From the IMG/VR virus record IMGVR_UViG_3300013094_000122, positions 1-39,513 of that record: a stretch of 39,513 nt of DNA; one strand, 5' to 3'. Under the pieces are notes generated by a model, which was given only the letters and a program-made list of their open reading frames with translations, made no database searches and was not told the DNA's origin. The translations under genes and the position numbers were made by a program. Source of the DNA: a virus. Below, piece after piece: positions 6,791 through 15,156 of the stretch; position 1 is the first letter of the stretch; every line of letters starts with the position of its first letter.

Positions 6791-7810
6791 ATGCCAGCAT
6801 CAATATCGATAACACCCACAAACATAGTACCTGGTTTCACTGGACAAAATCAAAATGCCCAAGGTCCTTTGGCGAGCCTTTATCAAAAAACAGGACTTAA
6901 CACAATCTATAATTATCCATCGGATTTAGGTTCAGGAACAAAAAATCACTATGTGAAGTTTTGGGTAAAACAAATTGTGCCGCAAAAGACTGATGTTACA
7001 CCAGTTCCAGGTGCCAATGTTAGTGATAAGGTTGGTGGTCAACAATTACTTGGCGTTCAAATTCAACCACAAACATATCAACCTAGGGCAGCCATATCGT
7101 TATATATGCCAGACACACTAAACGCCAGTTATAGTGCATCTTATGATGAATTAAGTCTAACAAATGAAATGGGTGGTGGTTTACGTGGTCTTCAAGGCAT
7201 TTCAGAATTCGCTAGTGGTAAACTATCCAACACCGGTTCTGCATACGCATCCGATGCTGCGGTACAGAAACTAAAATCTACAATTGTTGGATTTGCAGGT
7301 GGTGAATTAGGCGGAAATGAACAGACAATTAGTGATGTTAATTTGCAAGGTAATGGTTTTGCGATTAATCCACAGTTGCAAATGTTGTATCGTGGTGTTG
7401 GTTTCAGACAATTTCAGTTAACTTTCACATTCACACCAGCTTCAGCAACAGAAGCACAAATCGTAAACGATATTATTGGAACATTTAAGTATCATTTTGC
7501 ACCAGACCTATTGCTTGGTTCTGCAAGTGATGCTGGTATGTTCCTTGTTCCACCATCATTCTTTAACATCGAGTTTATGATTAACTCACAAGAAAATCCA
7601 TTCTTACCAAAATATGGTGACTGTGTTCTTTCAGAAATAGATGTTAATTATGCACCTAACGGTTTTGCAGCTCACGTTGATGGTGCACCAGTTCAGACAC
7701 AATTGAACCTAACATTTAAAGAAGTTGAAATTGTCACTAAAGCAAAATTGCAGGCAGGTTTCAATAATACATCTTACTCTGGAAGTGGTTCAACAGGAGG
7801 ATTAAGATAA
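6791..7810 (+). CDS. Baseplate tail-tube cap/initiator (gp48/gp54-like)
   Basis: A 339-aa protein of the gp48/gp54 type, which in T4 closes the hub dome and starts tube polymerisation. Supporting segments: 'YPSDLGSGTKNHYVKFWVKQI' near residue 40; 'AAISLYMPDTLNASYSASYDELSL' near 110; 'INPQLQMLYRGVGFRQFQLTFTFTP' near 200; 'FKYHFAPDLL', 'VPPSFFNIEFMIN' and 'VLSEIDVNYAPNGFAAHVDGAPVQTQLNLTFKEVEIVTK' towards the end. Length is close to T4 gp48 (364) and gp54 (320); I cannot choose between them. First gene of the plus-strand baseplate operon, preceded by AGAGAAATAA. Its stop overlaps the gp53 start by one base. Confidence 0.8.
   Translation: MPASISITPTNIVPGFTGQNQNAQGPLASLYQKTGLNTIYNYPSDLGSGTKNHYVKFWVKQIVPQKTDVTPVPGANVSDKVGGQQLLGVQIQPQTYQPRAAISLYMPDTLNASYSASYDELSLTNEMGGGLRGLQGISEFASGKLSNTGSAYASDAAVQKLKSTIVGFAGGELGGNEQTISDVNLQGNGFAINPQLQMLYRGVGFRQFQLTFTFTPASATEAQIVNDIIGTFKYHFAPDLLLGSASDAGMFLVPPSFFNIEFMINSQENPFLPKYGDCVLSEIDVNYAPNGFAAHVDGAPVQTQLNLTFKEVEIVTKAKLQAGFNNTSYSGSGSTGGLR
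7795..7800 (+). promoter_or_regulatory. Strong Shine-Dalgarno for gp53 inside the preceding gene
   Basis: AGGAGG lies nine bases before the ATG at 7810, embedded in Gly-Gly codons at the end of the upstream gene. It supports the overlapping TAATG start of gp53. Confidence 0.7.
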
Positions 7811-8472
7811 TGCAATACTTTGCTCAATTCCCAATCATAGGCACAAGTGATTACAATGGTAATAGTGTGAGTGTTGTGAATATTATGGAACGTGTTGAAA
7901 TTATTCCACAACTTTTGAAAAATTCTCTGTTATTCTATTCGTATAACATTCAAGAAGAAGACACACCAGATACTGTTGCGAGTAAGTATTATAACGATAG
8001 TTACAGATACTGGATGGTTCCATTTGCAAATCAAACACTAGACATACAAGCGGATTGGCCAATGAGCCAAAGTATGTTCAATGATTACCTTCTTGACAAA
8101 TATGCCAATACTGTCTCACAAATTTTAAACATCCCTGTGGCAAATGTTTCTCTGCAAAATGTGTTTTCTTATACTGATTCCACAATACAGAGTTACATAA
8201 AGACGGTAACAACATACGATAGTTCTACTTCAAACACAACAGTTATGAATTATATCATTGATGTTACTGCATATAACAACACAATGCCAGTTACAAACAC
8301 AGCATATTTTGCTGGTACATCACAATACGTAACAAAAACTGTGTCAAAATCAACACAAACTATTTTTCAATATGAGGTTGCTTTGAATGATAGTAAACGA
8401 AACATTAGTCTGTTGAATGCAAGTTATGCATCTCCATTAGAAAAACAATTTACATCAGTATTGAACACATAA
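7810..8472 (+). CDS. 53: Baseplate wedge subunit gp53
   Basis: A 220-aa homologue of T4 gp53 (196 aa), a wedge protein that helps to clamp wedges around the hub. The diagnostic LysM-like part is 'YNIQEEDTPDTVASKYYNDSYRYWMVPFAN' at about residues 45-75, matching T4 gp53's 'YYIKGSPRPEELANAIYGNPQLYWVLLMCN', followed by 'DWPMSQSMFNDYLLDKY'. The C-terminal half is Thr/Asn-rich and less conserved. The start overlaps the preceding stop and has an AGGAGG ribosome-binding site; the hub gene follows after one base. Confidence 0.85.
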   Translation: MQYFAQFPIIGTSDYNGNSVSVVNIMERVEIIPQLLKNSLLFYSYNIQEEDTPDTVASKYYNDSYRYWMVPFANQTLDIQADWPMSQSMFNDYLLDKYANTVSQILNIPVANVSLQNVFSYTDSTIQSYIKTVTTYDSSTSNTTVMNYIIDVTAYNNTMPVTNTAYFAGTSQYVTKTVSKSTQTIFQYEVALNDSKRNISLLNASYASPLEKQFTSVLNT

Positions 8473-8473
8473 C

Positions 8474-9832
8474 ATGGCAGGTATACGTAATCCAAAGGAC
8501 TATGCATTAGTCAACTTAACACTGCTGACGGCCGTGGGTGCTTTAGACATTCGTTATCTAATGAATGAGGTATCGTATCAAGAAGATTTATTTAAGAATA
8601 CTGTTCACGGTTATGTGTTGTTGACTGAAGGTGTTGGTTATGCCGAAATACTTAACTTAACAGGTAATGAAACTTTACAACTGACATTCAATAAATCTGG
8701 AAATGGAAGTTCTGCAAAATTGGGTGAACAGGTCGATAAGACATTCCGCGTATACAAGATTGACAAGAGAGCCTTATCTGGCAATATGTACACCGAACAA
8801 TATTGTTTGTACTTTTGCTCAGAAGAAATGGTACTATCAGAACAATATAAGATTAGTAAATCATATCCAAACAAAGATATTGCATCAAACATCACGGACA
8901 TATGCAAAACATATCTTGGCATTCCAGACAAAAAATTAAACATCGATCCAACATATGGAACATATAGCTTTGTTGTACCAAACATAAAACCATTTGATGC
9001 CATTAATTGGATGTCAACTTATGCAAGACCAATGGCGCCGGTACCTGGTGCAGATATGTTGTTCTTTGAAAATAAGAATGGTTTTAATTTCAAGTCTTTA
9101 CAAAACTTAATGGACAGTCAAAACACTGTTGCATATGGTAGTTATAGATATGATCCTAAAAATACAAACCAATCTAATTTGGAAGAAGAAGCAGAAAACG
9201 TTACAACATATGAAGTGATGAGTACATATGATGCCTTGAGTGCTGTAAATTCAGGTTTGTTTGCAAATCAATTGATATCGGTTGACATACTAACTCGTTC
9301 AAAAAAGGTAACTAATTTTGACTATTTTGACTACTGGAATAACCAACCATCGTTGGGTTTGAACAAGTATCCAATCACAAACAATTACAAAAACAGATTC
9401 GGCGACCAAATGAATCAAGCAGAGCAATCTGTCTTGAAATTGGTATTCTCCAACTTTGATGAAGCCAATAACTCAGTTGTACAAGCCAATCCAGGTTCTG
9501 TTGCACCAAACATCTTTGCAGAGACATACATACCATACAGAACAGCACAGTTGGCACTATCTAACTACACCAGAGTTAAGATGTCTGTACCTGGAGACCC
9601 AAACTTATCTGTTGGATATACAATTGAGTTTGAATTATTGTCACGAAATCCAAATCCGCAACAAAAAATACCAGATGCATTTTTGTCTGGTGATTATTTG
9701 GTGACTGCGGTAAGACATATGATTACACAATCTGACTATAAAACAGTCATGGAAGTAGCAAAAGATAGTGTACCAACTCAATATGCTAGTATATCTACAA
9801 CATCTTCATTGAATAAAACGGTGGTTAGTTAA
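8474..9832 (+). CDS. 27: Baseplate hub protein (gp27-like)
   Basis: A 452-aa protein in the slot and size range of the gp27 hub (T4 gp27 is 391 aa), the trimeric ring linking the spike to the tail tube. Segments that match phage hub proteins are 'VSYQEDLFKNTVHGYVLLTEGVGYAEILNLTGNETLQLTF', 'FRVYKIDKRAL...YCLYFCSEEM', 'DICKTYLG', 'FDAINWMSTYARP' and the long region ending 'AQLALSNYTRVKMSVPGDPNLSVGYTIEFEL'. The context, followed at once by the OB-fold part of gp5, makes the call firm, because gp27 and gp5 form one complex in T4. The stop overlaps the next start as TAATG. Confidence 0.82.
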   Translation: MAGIRNPKDYALVNLTLLTAVGALDIRYLMNEVSYQEDLFKNTVHGYVLLTEGVGYAEILNLTGNETLQLTFNKSGNGSSAKLGEQVDKTFRVYKIDKRALSGNMYTEQYCLYFCSEEMVLSEQYKISKSYPNKDIASNITDICKTYLGIPDKKLNIDPTYGTYSFVVPNIKPFDAINWMSTYARPMAPVPGADMLFFENKNGFNFKSLQNLMDSQNTVAYGSYRYDPKNTNQSNLEEEAENVTTYEVMSTYDALSAVNSGLFANQLISVDILTRSKKVTNFDYFDYWNNQPSLGLNKYPITNNYKNRFGDQMNQAEQSVLKLVFSNFDEANNSVVQANPGSVAPNIFAETYIPYRTAQLALSNYTRVKMSVPGDPNLSVGYTIEFELLSRNPNPQQKIPDAFLSGDYLVTAVRHMITQSDYKTVMEVAKDSVPTQYASISTTSSLNKTVVS

Positions 9833-10164
9833 TGAAAGCAGTAAATAATTTTGCCGGTTTAAATGGATTTGTTTGGTGGGTTGGTGCCGTAGAGAACAGG
9901 GCAGACCCATTAGGTCTTGGTCGTTGTCAAGTTCGTATCTTTGGTTGGCACACAGACAACATATCTTTAATTCCAACAACAGATTTGCCATGGGCACATC
10001 CAATGAACTCAATAAATACTGCCAAACAGTTTCAACCACTAGAGATTGGTGATTGGGTTGTTGGATTTTTCATGGACGGTGAGAGTGGTCAATTTCCAAT
10101 AATGATGGGTGTATTGCCTGGTTTCTCAGGTGAGACTTCAGGAACCGGAGCTTCAAAGGTATAA
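9832..10164 (+). CDS. 5: gp5 N-terminal OB-fold domain as a separate protein
   Basis: A 110-aa protein equal to the OB-fold domain at the start of T4 gp5, which joins the spike to the gp27 hub. Motifs: 'GFVWWVGAVENRADPLGLGRCQVRIFGWHT', 'LPWAHPMNS' and 'EIGDWVVGFFMDGESGQFPIMMGVLPGF'. T4 gp5 continues into a lysozyme domain and a beta-helix (575 aa total), but here the frame stops after the OB fold; no lysozyme segment follows, and the beta-helix is two genes downstream as its own reading frame. There is no sign of a frameshift or decay: each piece has its own start. TAATG overlap with the hub gene. Confidence 0.87.
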   Translation: MKAVNNFAGLNGFVWWVGAVENRADPLGLGRCQVRIFGWHTDNISLIPTTDLPWAHPMNSINTAKQFQPLEIGDWVVGFFMDGESGQFPIMMGVLPGFSGETSGTGASKV

Positions 10165-10165
10165 C

Positions 10166-11017
10166 ATGGCAGAAGCAAATTCATCAGTAGCATTTGTTAA
10201 TAATGCAACAACTCAGATAGTAAATGGCATACTAAAAGAGATTAATCCACCACAATGGCCTGCTGCATTTGGTGGCAACTATCTGACACAAGGCATTCAA
10301 ACAACACCAGGTGTTGCTCGTGGTGCATTGACAAACACAGGTGTTGCATATTCAAATGCCAACTTAGCACACGCTTGTGACTTTAAATTTCAACTTGATA
10401 TTAATATTGGTGCATTGATTGGTGCAGATTTATCCGCATTAGTTGGTGCAATCAAAGCAGGCAAATTGGCTGCAGCTAATCTTATTCGAGCATCAATTCT
10501 TCAATTGCAACAAGAGTTTAATGCAGCAATCACTGCAATACTTTCTTTGTTAAATCTCGATACTTCTGGTATAGCATCATTATCTGTATCTTTGGTTTAT
10601 GATACAGGTATACGTATACAAGAAATTATCAACCAAGCTGCACAGATTCTTTATGATGTTTCTTTAGTTGCAAATTTAGTGAAAGATTTACAACAAATCA
10701 TACAATGGATTGAAAGTTTACCTGCACAATTACAAAACTTATTGAAACAATGTTTGTCAAACTTTCAAAGTTCATTAAATTCTGCAAAAAATTCTTTGTC
10801 TGTGGCATCAAACTTAGGTCAATCATTTAGTCTGGCAGCAGCAACAGCAAGTGCAACCACATCACAAACGGGAACACCTTCAGCTGCACTAACTATTACA
10901 ACATCACCATCACAACAAAATATTGGTCAGTTGCAATCATACATAACAAGTGTCACAACAAGTAGTGTGGCAACCACATCAACAAGTACACAATTTAAGA
11001 ATTCGTCAAGTCCATAA
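10166..11017 (+). CDS. Helical baseplate-hub-associated protein between gp5 parts
   Basis: A 283-aa protein without a named T4 counterpart, starting one base after the OB-fold gene; the start at 10166 (MAEANSS) follows AAAGG, whereas the longer frame from 10109 would overlap the OB gene. After an N-terminal segment with 'AHACDFKFQLDINIGALIG', residues about 85-215 are predicted helical by eye, with heptad-like Leu/Ile spacing ('ANLIRASILQLQQEFNAAITAIL', 'LVKDLQQIIQWIESLPAQLQNLLKQC'). The last 60 residues are Ser/Thr-rich. I recall similar proteins in the same position in aquatic T4-like phages. It may take a place in the hub or spike neck that the gp5 lysozyme domain fills in T4; this is inference. 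Confidence 0.72.
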   Translation: MAEANSSVAFVNNATTQIVNGILKEINPPQWPAAFGGNYLTQGIQTTPGVARGALTNTGVAYSNANLAHACDFKFQLDINIGALIGADLSALVGAIKAGKLAAANLIRASILQLQQEFNAAITAILSLLNLDTSGIASLSVSLVYDTGIRIQEIINQAAQILYDVSLVANLVKDLQQIIQWIESLPAQLQNLLKQCLSNFQSSLNSAKNSLSVASNLGQSFSLAAATASATTSQTGTPSAALTITTSPSQQNIGQLQSYITSVTTSSVATTSTSTQFKNSSSP

Positions 11018-11018
11018 T

Positions 11019-11843
11019 ATGATAGCAAAACCAGATTTTTTTACTGCATGGACAGAACCTGAATCCGCAGCCAATTCACAATATCAACCGGTATACCCAT
11101 ATAACCATGCAACACAGACCACCAGTGGTCACTCATTCGAATTGGATGATACTCCAACGAGGGAACGAGTACGACTAGAACACCGCACTGGTACTTTTAT
11201 TGAAATGCATCCTAATGGTGACGAGGTGCATAAAATCATCGGTGATGGTTATGAAATTATTCTTAAAGATAAGAATATGTTGGTGCAAGGTAAACTTAAT
11301 ATCACAGTTATTGGTGATGCCAACTTCCATATTCAAGGTGATAAGATAGAACAAGTTGATGGTAATGTAGAACAACACATCAAAGGCAACTTTACACAAA
11401 CTGTAGAGGGTATGGCAACATATACCACACAAGGTGACACACGTATTGTTGCTGGTGGCATTGGTGTTAGTGGTCTTAAAATTACTGCACCAGTTACATC
11501 GATAACTGGACAAAATATGTCAGTCAATGCAGACTTTGTGGCTGAAAAGATTACATCAAGAGGTAGAATTGATGCAACCACAGGTGTTAGTGCAGGACCA
11601 TTAGGTTTTGTAACTGTGACTGGTGGTGTTTCTGTTGGTATACCTGCAGCTGTACCAACAGAAATCAATGCAATTGGACCAATCAATTCATTGGTGTCTA
11701 TGTCTGCACCATTAGGACAATTTGCTGTGATGCAGGCAGTGTGGGCATATGATACAGTGAATCTATCGATGCACAATTCACACATTCACATCTCACCAAA
11801 AGGACCAACTGGTCCTCCAATTCCTTTGGAAATAGGAGCTTAA
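11019..11843 (+). CDS. Tail spike beta-helix (gp5 C-terminal part) as a separate protein
   Basis: A 274-aa protein equal to the C-terminal needle of T4 gp5, the membrane-piercing triple beta-helix. It begins at 11019 (MIAKPDFF), directly after the upstream stop. Residues 55-80 contain 'HRTGTFIEMHPNGDEVHKI' and 'GDGYEIIL', and then seven eight-residue repeats of the type V/I-x-G-x-x-x-x-x run through residues 89-144 (VQGKLNIT, VIGDANFH, IQGDKIEQ, VDGNVEQH and so on), as in T4 gp5. The end holds 'SHIHISPKGPTGPP' with H-x-H at 255-257, which could bind a metal ion at the tip. No lysozyme domain is present. Confidence 0.85.
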   Translation: MIAKPDFFTAWTEPESAANSQYQPVYPYNHATQTTSGHSFELDDTPTRERVRLEHRTGTFIEMHPNGDEVHKIIGDGYEIILKDKNMLVQGKLNITVIGDANFHIQGDKIEQVDGNVEQHIKGNFTQTVEGMATYTTQGDTRIVAGGIGVSGLKITAPVTSITGQNMSVNADFVAEKITSRGRIDATTGVSAGPLGFVTVTGGVSVGIPAAVPTEINAIGPINSLVSMSAPLGQFAVMQAVWAYDTVNLSMHNSHIHISPKGPTGPPIPLEIGA

Positions 11844-11849
11844 TATATT

Positions 11850-12668
11850 ATGAGTAGCATTTACGCAAGATTGGGATTCAATTCTAGTGATCCAACAACA
11901 AACGCAACTGTATCAACCTACAACAGTAACGTACAGACACAGTTGGCCATGGTGCCACCATTACTAAAACCTTGGCAAGCAAACGCCGTTGGTTCTGGAG
12001 CTGTAACCAATTTGTTTCAAAATCCAGTGGCCAACATAACACAAAGTATCTGGAATGTTTCTAATACATTGGTTGTGTTGGCAAATAATCTAACATCTTC
12101 CGTGTCTGGTACAATTACCACACAATTGGCAAACGTAAATACAAATGCATTGTTGATATCTACCACTTCAGCAAACGCATATCTTTACATAACAAACAGA
12201 CAATCTAATGTTGTTCCACCAAACTCAGATAATGTAACACCACACTACGTTTCAGCCATTTCTCAAAGTAAAACATTATCTTACTTGGTACACCAGTCTG
12301 ACGGTGTGCAAAACAACTCTGTTATTATGGGTAACTTTACAAGTATTACTTTGGGTAACACTTTAACTTCATTGTATAACACAATGAATACAGTTACAAA
12401 TATTTTAAAGACAACAATTACTTATGGTGTCTCAAACACAACATCAATTGATGCAGCAAATGCATCATTATTGGCAAATTCTGTATATGGAATTAACCAA
12501 TTAATGACTGTATACCCAGCACAAGATACACAGTTTTTCCAAAATTCAGCAAATGTTTTGAATGATTTTGCATCGGTAACTCAATTTAGTAACTTAGGAC
12601 AATCACAAATGTATTTGTTAACAAATTATATTGGCACAGCCAACCTAGTCTCCAATTTGAACTCATAA
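11850..12668 (+). CDS. Baseplate-region structural protein, function unknown (272 aa)
   Basis: Not recognised as a named family. The protein is Asn/Thr/Ser-rich, with helical-looking segments such as 'SIWNVSNTLVVLANNL' and 'SLYNTMNTVTNILKTTI', and no signal peptide or membrane segment. It lies between the spike gene and gp25, with AGGAG about 14 nt before the ATG, so it should be part of the hub-wedge interface or an assembly factor. Aquatic T4-like phages often have an unassigned protein at this point. Function not assigned. Confidence 0.7.
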   Translation: MSSIYARLGFNSSDPTTNATVSTYNSNVQTQLAMVPPLLKPWQANAVGSGAVTNLFQNPVANITQSIWNVSNTLVVLANNLTSSVSGTITTQLANVNTNALLISTTSANAYLYITNRQSNVVPPNSDNVTPHYVSAISQSKTLSYLVHQSDGVQNNSVIMGNFTSITLGNTLTSLYNTMNTVTNILKTTITYGVSNTTSIDAANASLLANSVYGINQLMTVYPAQDTQFFQNSANVLNDFASVTQFSNLGQSQMYLLTNYIGTANLVSNLNS

Positions 12669-12671
12669 ATA
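12664..12671 (+). promoter_or_regulatory. T4 late-promoter-like octamer CATAAATA before gp25
   Basis: CATAAATA differs from the T4 late consensus TATAAATA by one base and covers the stop of the upstream gene. It is only five bases from the gp25 ATG, so a transcript starting here would have almost no leader; chance in AT-rich DNA is possible. Confidence 0.25.
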
Positions 12672-12675
12672 GTAG

Positions 12676-13068
12676 ATGGCAAATTTACAAAAAATATACG
12701 CAGACCTGGACTTAACGTTCAGAAAATTACCAGGGACAAGAGATGTGGCCTTGCGTTATGACGAGCAGGCCGTAATTGCATCTGTTAGAAACTTACTGTT
12801 AACAAATTTCTACGAAAGACCTTTTCAACCAGATGTGGGTTCTAACTTGACTGCATTGTTATTTGAACCTGCAACAAACATTACTGCTAGTTTATTGTCA
12901 AATGAAATACAAAATGTCATTACAAATTATGAACCTAGAGCAACAATACAGAACATTTCAGTAAATTTAACACCTGATGGTAATGGTTTCCAAGTGACTT
13001 TAAGTTTCTTTATTGGCAACAATACAATACCATCTAATGTAAATCTTCTTCTTCAAAGGTCCAGATAA
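12676..13068 (+). CDS. 25: Baseplate wedge subunit gp25
   Basis: A 130-aa protein of the GPW/gp25 family, almost exactly the T4 length (132). Gp25 binds gp6 and gp53 at the inner baseplate and mimics a sheath strand to start sheath polymerisation. Motifs: 'DVALRYDEQAVIASVRNLLLTNFYERPFQPDVGSNLTALLFEP' and the conserved Glu-Pro-Arg of 'NYEPRA' at residues 86-88. The stop overlaps the gp6 start by one base, so the two wedge proteins are likely translated together. Confidence 0.95.
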   Translation: MANLQKIYADLDLTFRKLPGTRDVALRYDEQAVIASVRNLLLTNFYERPFQPDVGSNLTALLFEPATNITASLLSNEIQNVITNYEPRATIQNISVNLTPDGNGFQVTLSFFIGNNTIPSNVNLLLQRSR

Positions 13069-15152
13069 TGGCATCTAATACACAAATTCAAGTTGCAAGC
13101 CTAGATTTTGGTGGCATCAAGCAAAACTTTATCAATTATTTGCAGAACCAGCCCAATAGTCCTTTCAAAGACTATAACTTTACTGGTTCGGCAATGTCTA
13201 CTCTGTTGGATGTTTTGGCTTACAACACACAATACAATGCATTTTACTTGAACATGGTGGCCAATGAGATGTTCTTGGACTCTGCACTGCAACGTTCTTC
13301 TGTGGTGTCACATGCCAAGTTGTTAAACTATGTTCCACAATCTTCAATTGGTGCTGTTGCACAAGTTAATGTTGCGTTTACAGGTGTTTCTACTGGAACA
13401 TACACAGTTACCATTCCACAATACACCAATTTCTTGTCAGAACCAATCAATGGTGTCAACTATAACTATGTGACAACAGATTCTACCACAACTTCGGTGT
13501 CTGGCGGTAATGCAAATTTCTATGCACTTGAAATTAAACAAGGCACCCATCAAAAATATACCTTTACTGCTGACAGTGTAGGTAATCCAACATCTTTGTT
13601 TGAAATTCCCGATCCAAATATTGATACATCCACAATGGTTGTCTCTGTATACCAATCATCTTCAAACAGTAGTTATCAAATTTTCTCACCAACAACAGAC
13701 TATTTGCAATTGACACCTACAAGTCCAGTGTATTTTTTACAAGAAGCAGTGGACGGAAACTACCAAATTTATTTTGGTGATGGTGTATTGGGACAACAGT
13801 TGAGTAGTGGCAATATCATTGTTATTGATTATATTTCAACCAATGGTACCGCTGGTGGACTTGCAAATAACTTTGTTTTAATGGACAGTATTGCAGGTGG
13901 TGCAACAGTTTCAACATATTTGACAGCAACACAAGGTCAAGATAAAGAAGCAATTGAATCCATTAAGTTTCAGGCACCTAAAGCATTTGCATCACAAAGT
14001 CGTGCAGTAAGTAAGAATGATTATATCACAATCTTACAACAAAACACATTAGGAATTCAGTTTGATGCTGTTTCAGTATGGGGTGGAGAAGAAAATACAC
14101 CACCTGTTTATGGTCAAGTTTTCATTTCTTTAAAACCAAAGGGTGCATACGACTTAACCGAAACACAAAAGAGCTTGATTATCAACAATGTTCTAAAACC
14201 AATTAGTGTTGTTACAGTTGAACCTACAATTGTTGATCCGGATTATGTTTACTTGCAAATTGCAGCAAACGTTTTGTATCAACAATCGCAAACAACATTG
14301 ACACCAGGTTCTATGCAGGCGAATGTCACCTCGGCAATCTATGGTTATGCAGCAAACAACCTAAACACATTCAATGCAACATTCAGCTCATATGAATTAT
14401 TGAGTGCCATCAATGCAGTTGACAGTTCTATTGTAAGTTCAGATTTCACTTTGCAAATGCAAAAGAAATTCTATCCAACTTTCAATGCACCAGTAACATA
14501 CAACTTGTATTTTAACACATCAATCAAAAGAGGAACATACGGAAGTACACTAACAAGTAATCCAGGTTTCACGATTATTGACCCAAATAATCCAAGTAAC
14601 ACAATCGATAACGTGTTTTTGGCTGAAGTTCCATCAGCAACAAGTAATGTTGAGTCGGTTTCGGTTGTCAATAGTGGTTACAACTACACAGCAACACCAA
14701 CTGTTGTTATCACAGGTGACGGAACAGGCGCTACAGCAGTTGCAACTATGATTAATGGTTATGTTACAGCAATTACTGTCACAAATCCTGGTACCGGTTA
14801 TACATCAGTTACAGCATATATTGTTAATGCAGCTGGCGATACATCAGGTACAGGAGCTTCTTTGAGTGTTGTGTTAAATAACCAATATGGATCAATCAAA
14901 GCATACTACAACGATCCAGTCAAAGGACAAGTTGTTGTGGGTTCAAATGTTGGTTCAATAGATTATGTAAACGGCATAATTACGTTGTATGGTTTTTCTC
15001 CCGTTGATATCCCACAAAACCCATTGGGTCAATTATCAATAGGTGTGCAACCAACAACAACAATTATTCCATCATCATACAACAGAATCGTAACGATAGA
15101 CCCATATGATCCAAGTGCTGTCACAGTTATTGCAAACGCTAAAAGAAGTTAA
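13068..15152 (+). CDS. 6: Baseplate wedge subunit gp6
   Basis: A 694-aa homologue of T4 gp6 (660 aa), which forms the continuous ring holding the baseplate together. The N-terminus ('VASLDFGGIKQNFINYLQ...FKDYNFTGSAMSTLLDVLAYNTQYNAFYLNMVANEMFLDSALQRSSVVSHAKLLNY', here in parts) is the gp6/gpJ-type signature, followed by 'YQIYFGDGVLGQQL' and 'AVSKNDYITIL'. Near residues 528-605 lies an insert with 'GYNYTATPTVVITGDGTGA' and 'VTNPGTGYTS', a Gly-Tyr module also present in gp7, gp8 and the 725-aa protein. Starts by TAATG overlap with gp25. Confidence 0.93.
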   Translation: MASNTQIQVASLDFGGIKQNFINYLQNQPNSPFKDYNFTGSAMSTLLDVLAYNTQYNAFYLNMVANEMFLDSALQRSSVVSHAKLLNYVPQSSIGAVAQVNVAFTGVSTGTYTVTIPQYTNFLSEPINGVNYNYVTTDSTTTSVSGGNANFYALEIKQGTHQKYTFTADSVGNPTSLFEIPDPNIDTSTMVVSVYQSSSNSSYQIFSPTTDYLQLTPTSPVYFLQEAVDGNYQIYFGDGVLGQQLSSGNIIVIDYISTNGTAGGLANNFVLMDSIAGGATVSTYLTATQGQDKEAIESIKFQAPKAFASQSRAVSKNDYITILQQNTLGIQFDAVSVWGGEENTPPVYGQVFISLKPKGAYDLTETQKSLIINNVLKPISVVTVEPTIVDPDYVYLQIAANVLYQQSQTTLTPGSMQANVTSAIYGYAANNLNTFNATFSSYELLSAINAVDSSIVSSDFTLQMQKKFYPTFNAPVTYNLYFNTSIKRGTYGSTLTSNPGFTIIDPNNPSNTIDNVFLAEVPSATSNVESVSVVNSGYNYTATPTVVITGDGTGATAVATMINGYVTAITVTNPGTGYTSVTAYIVNAAGDTSGTGASLSVVLNNQYGSIKAYYNDPVKGQVVVGSNVGSIDYVNGIITLYGFSPVDIPQNPLGQLSIGVQPTTTIIPSSYNRIVTIDPYDPSAVTVIANAKRS

Positions 15153-15156
15153 GTAA

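Noticed and set aside
6760-6840. Longer gp4 start at 6840
   Set aside because: It would overlap the divergent plus-strand gene, and the added 27 residues do not match gp4 proteins, which begin MAY.
10109-10165. Longer start for the helical 283-aa protein
   Set aside because: The extra 19 residues overlap the OB-fold gene out of frame; the ATG at 10166 sits one base after the stop and behind AAAGG.
10950-11018. Longer start for the spike gene
   Set aside because: The extra 23 residues are the upstream gene in another frame; MIAKPDFF at 11019 follows the stop directly.
11333-11785. Minus-strand open frame of 150 codons opposite the spike gene
   Set aside because: It lies wholly antisense to the recognisable beta-helix repeats, with no start signal and no family features.
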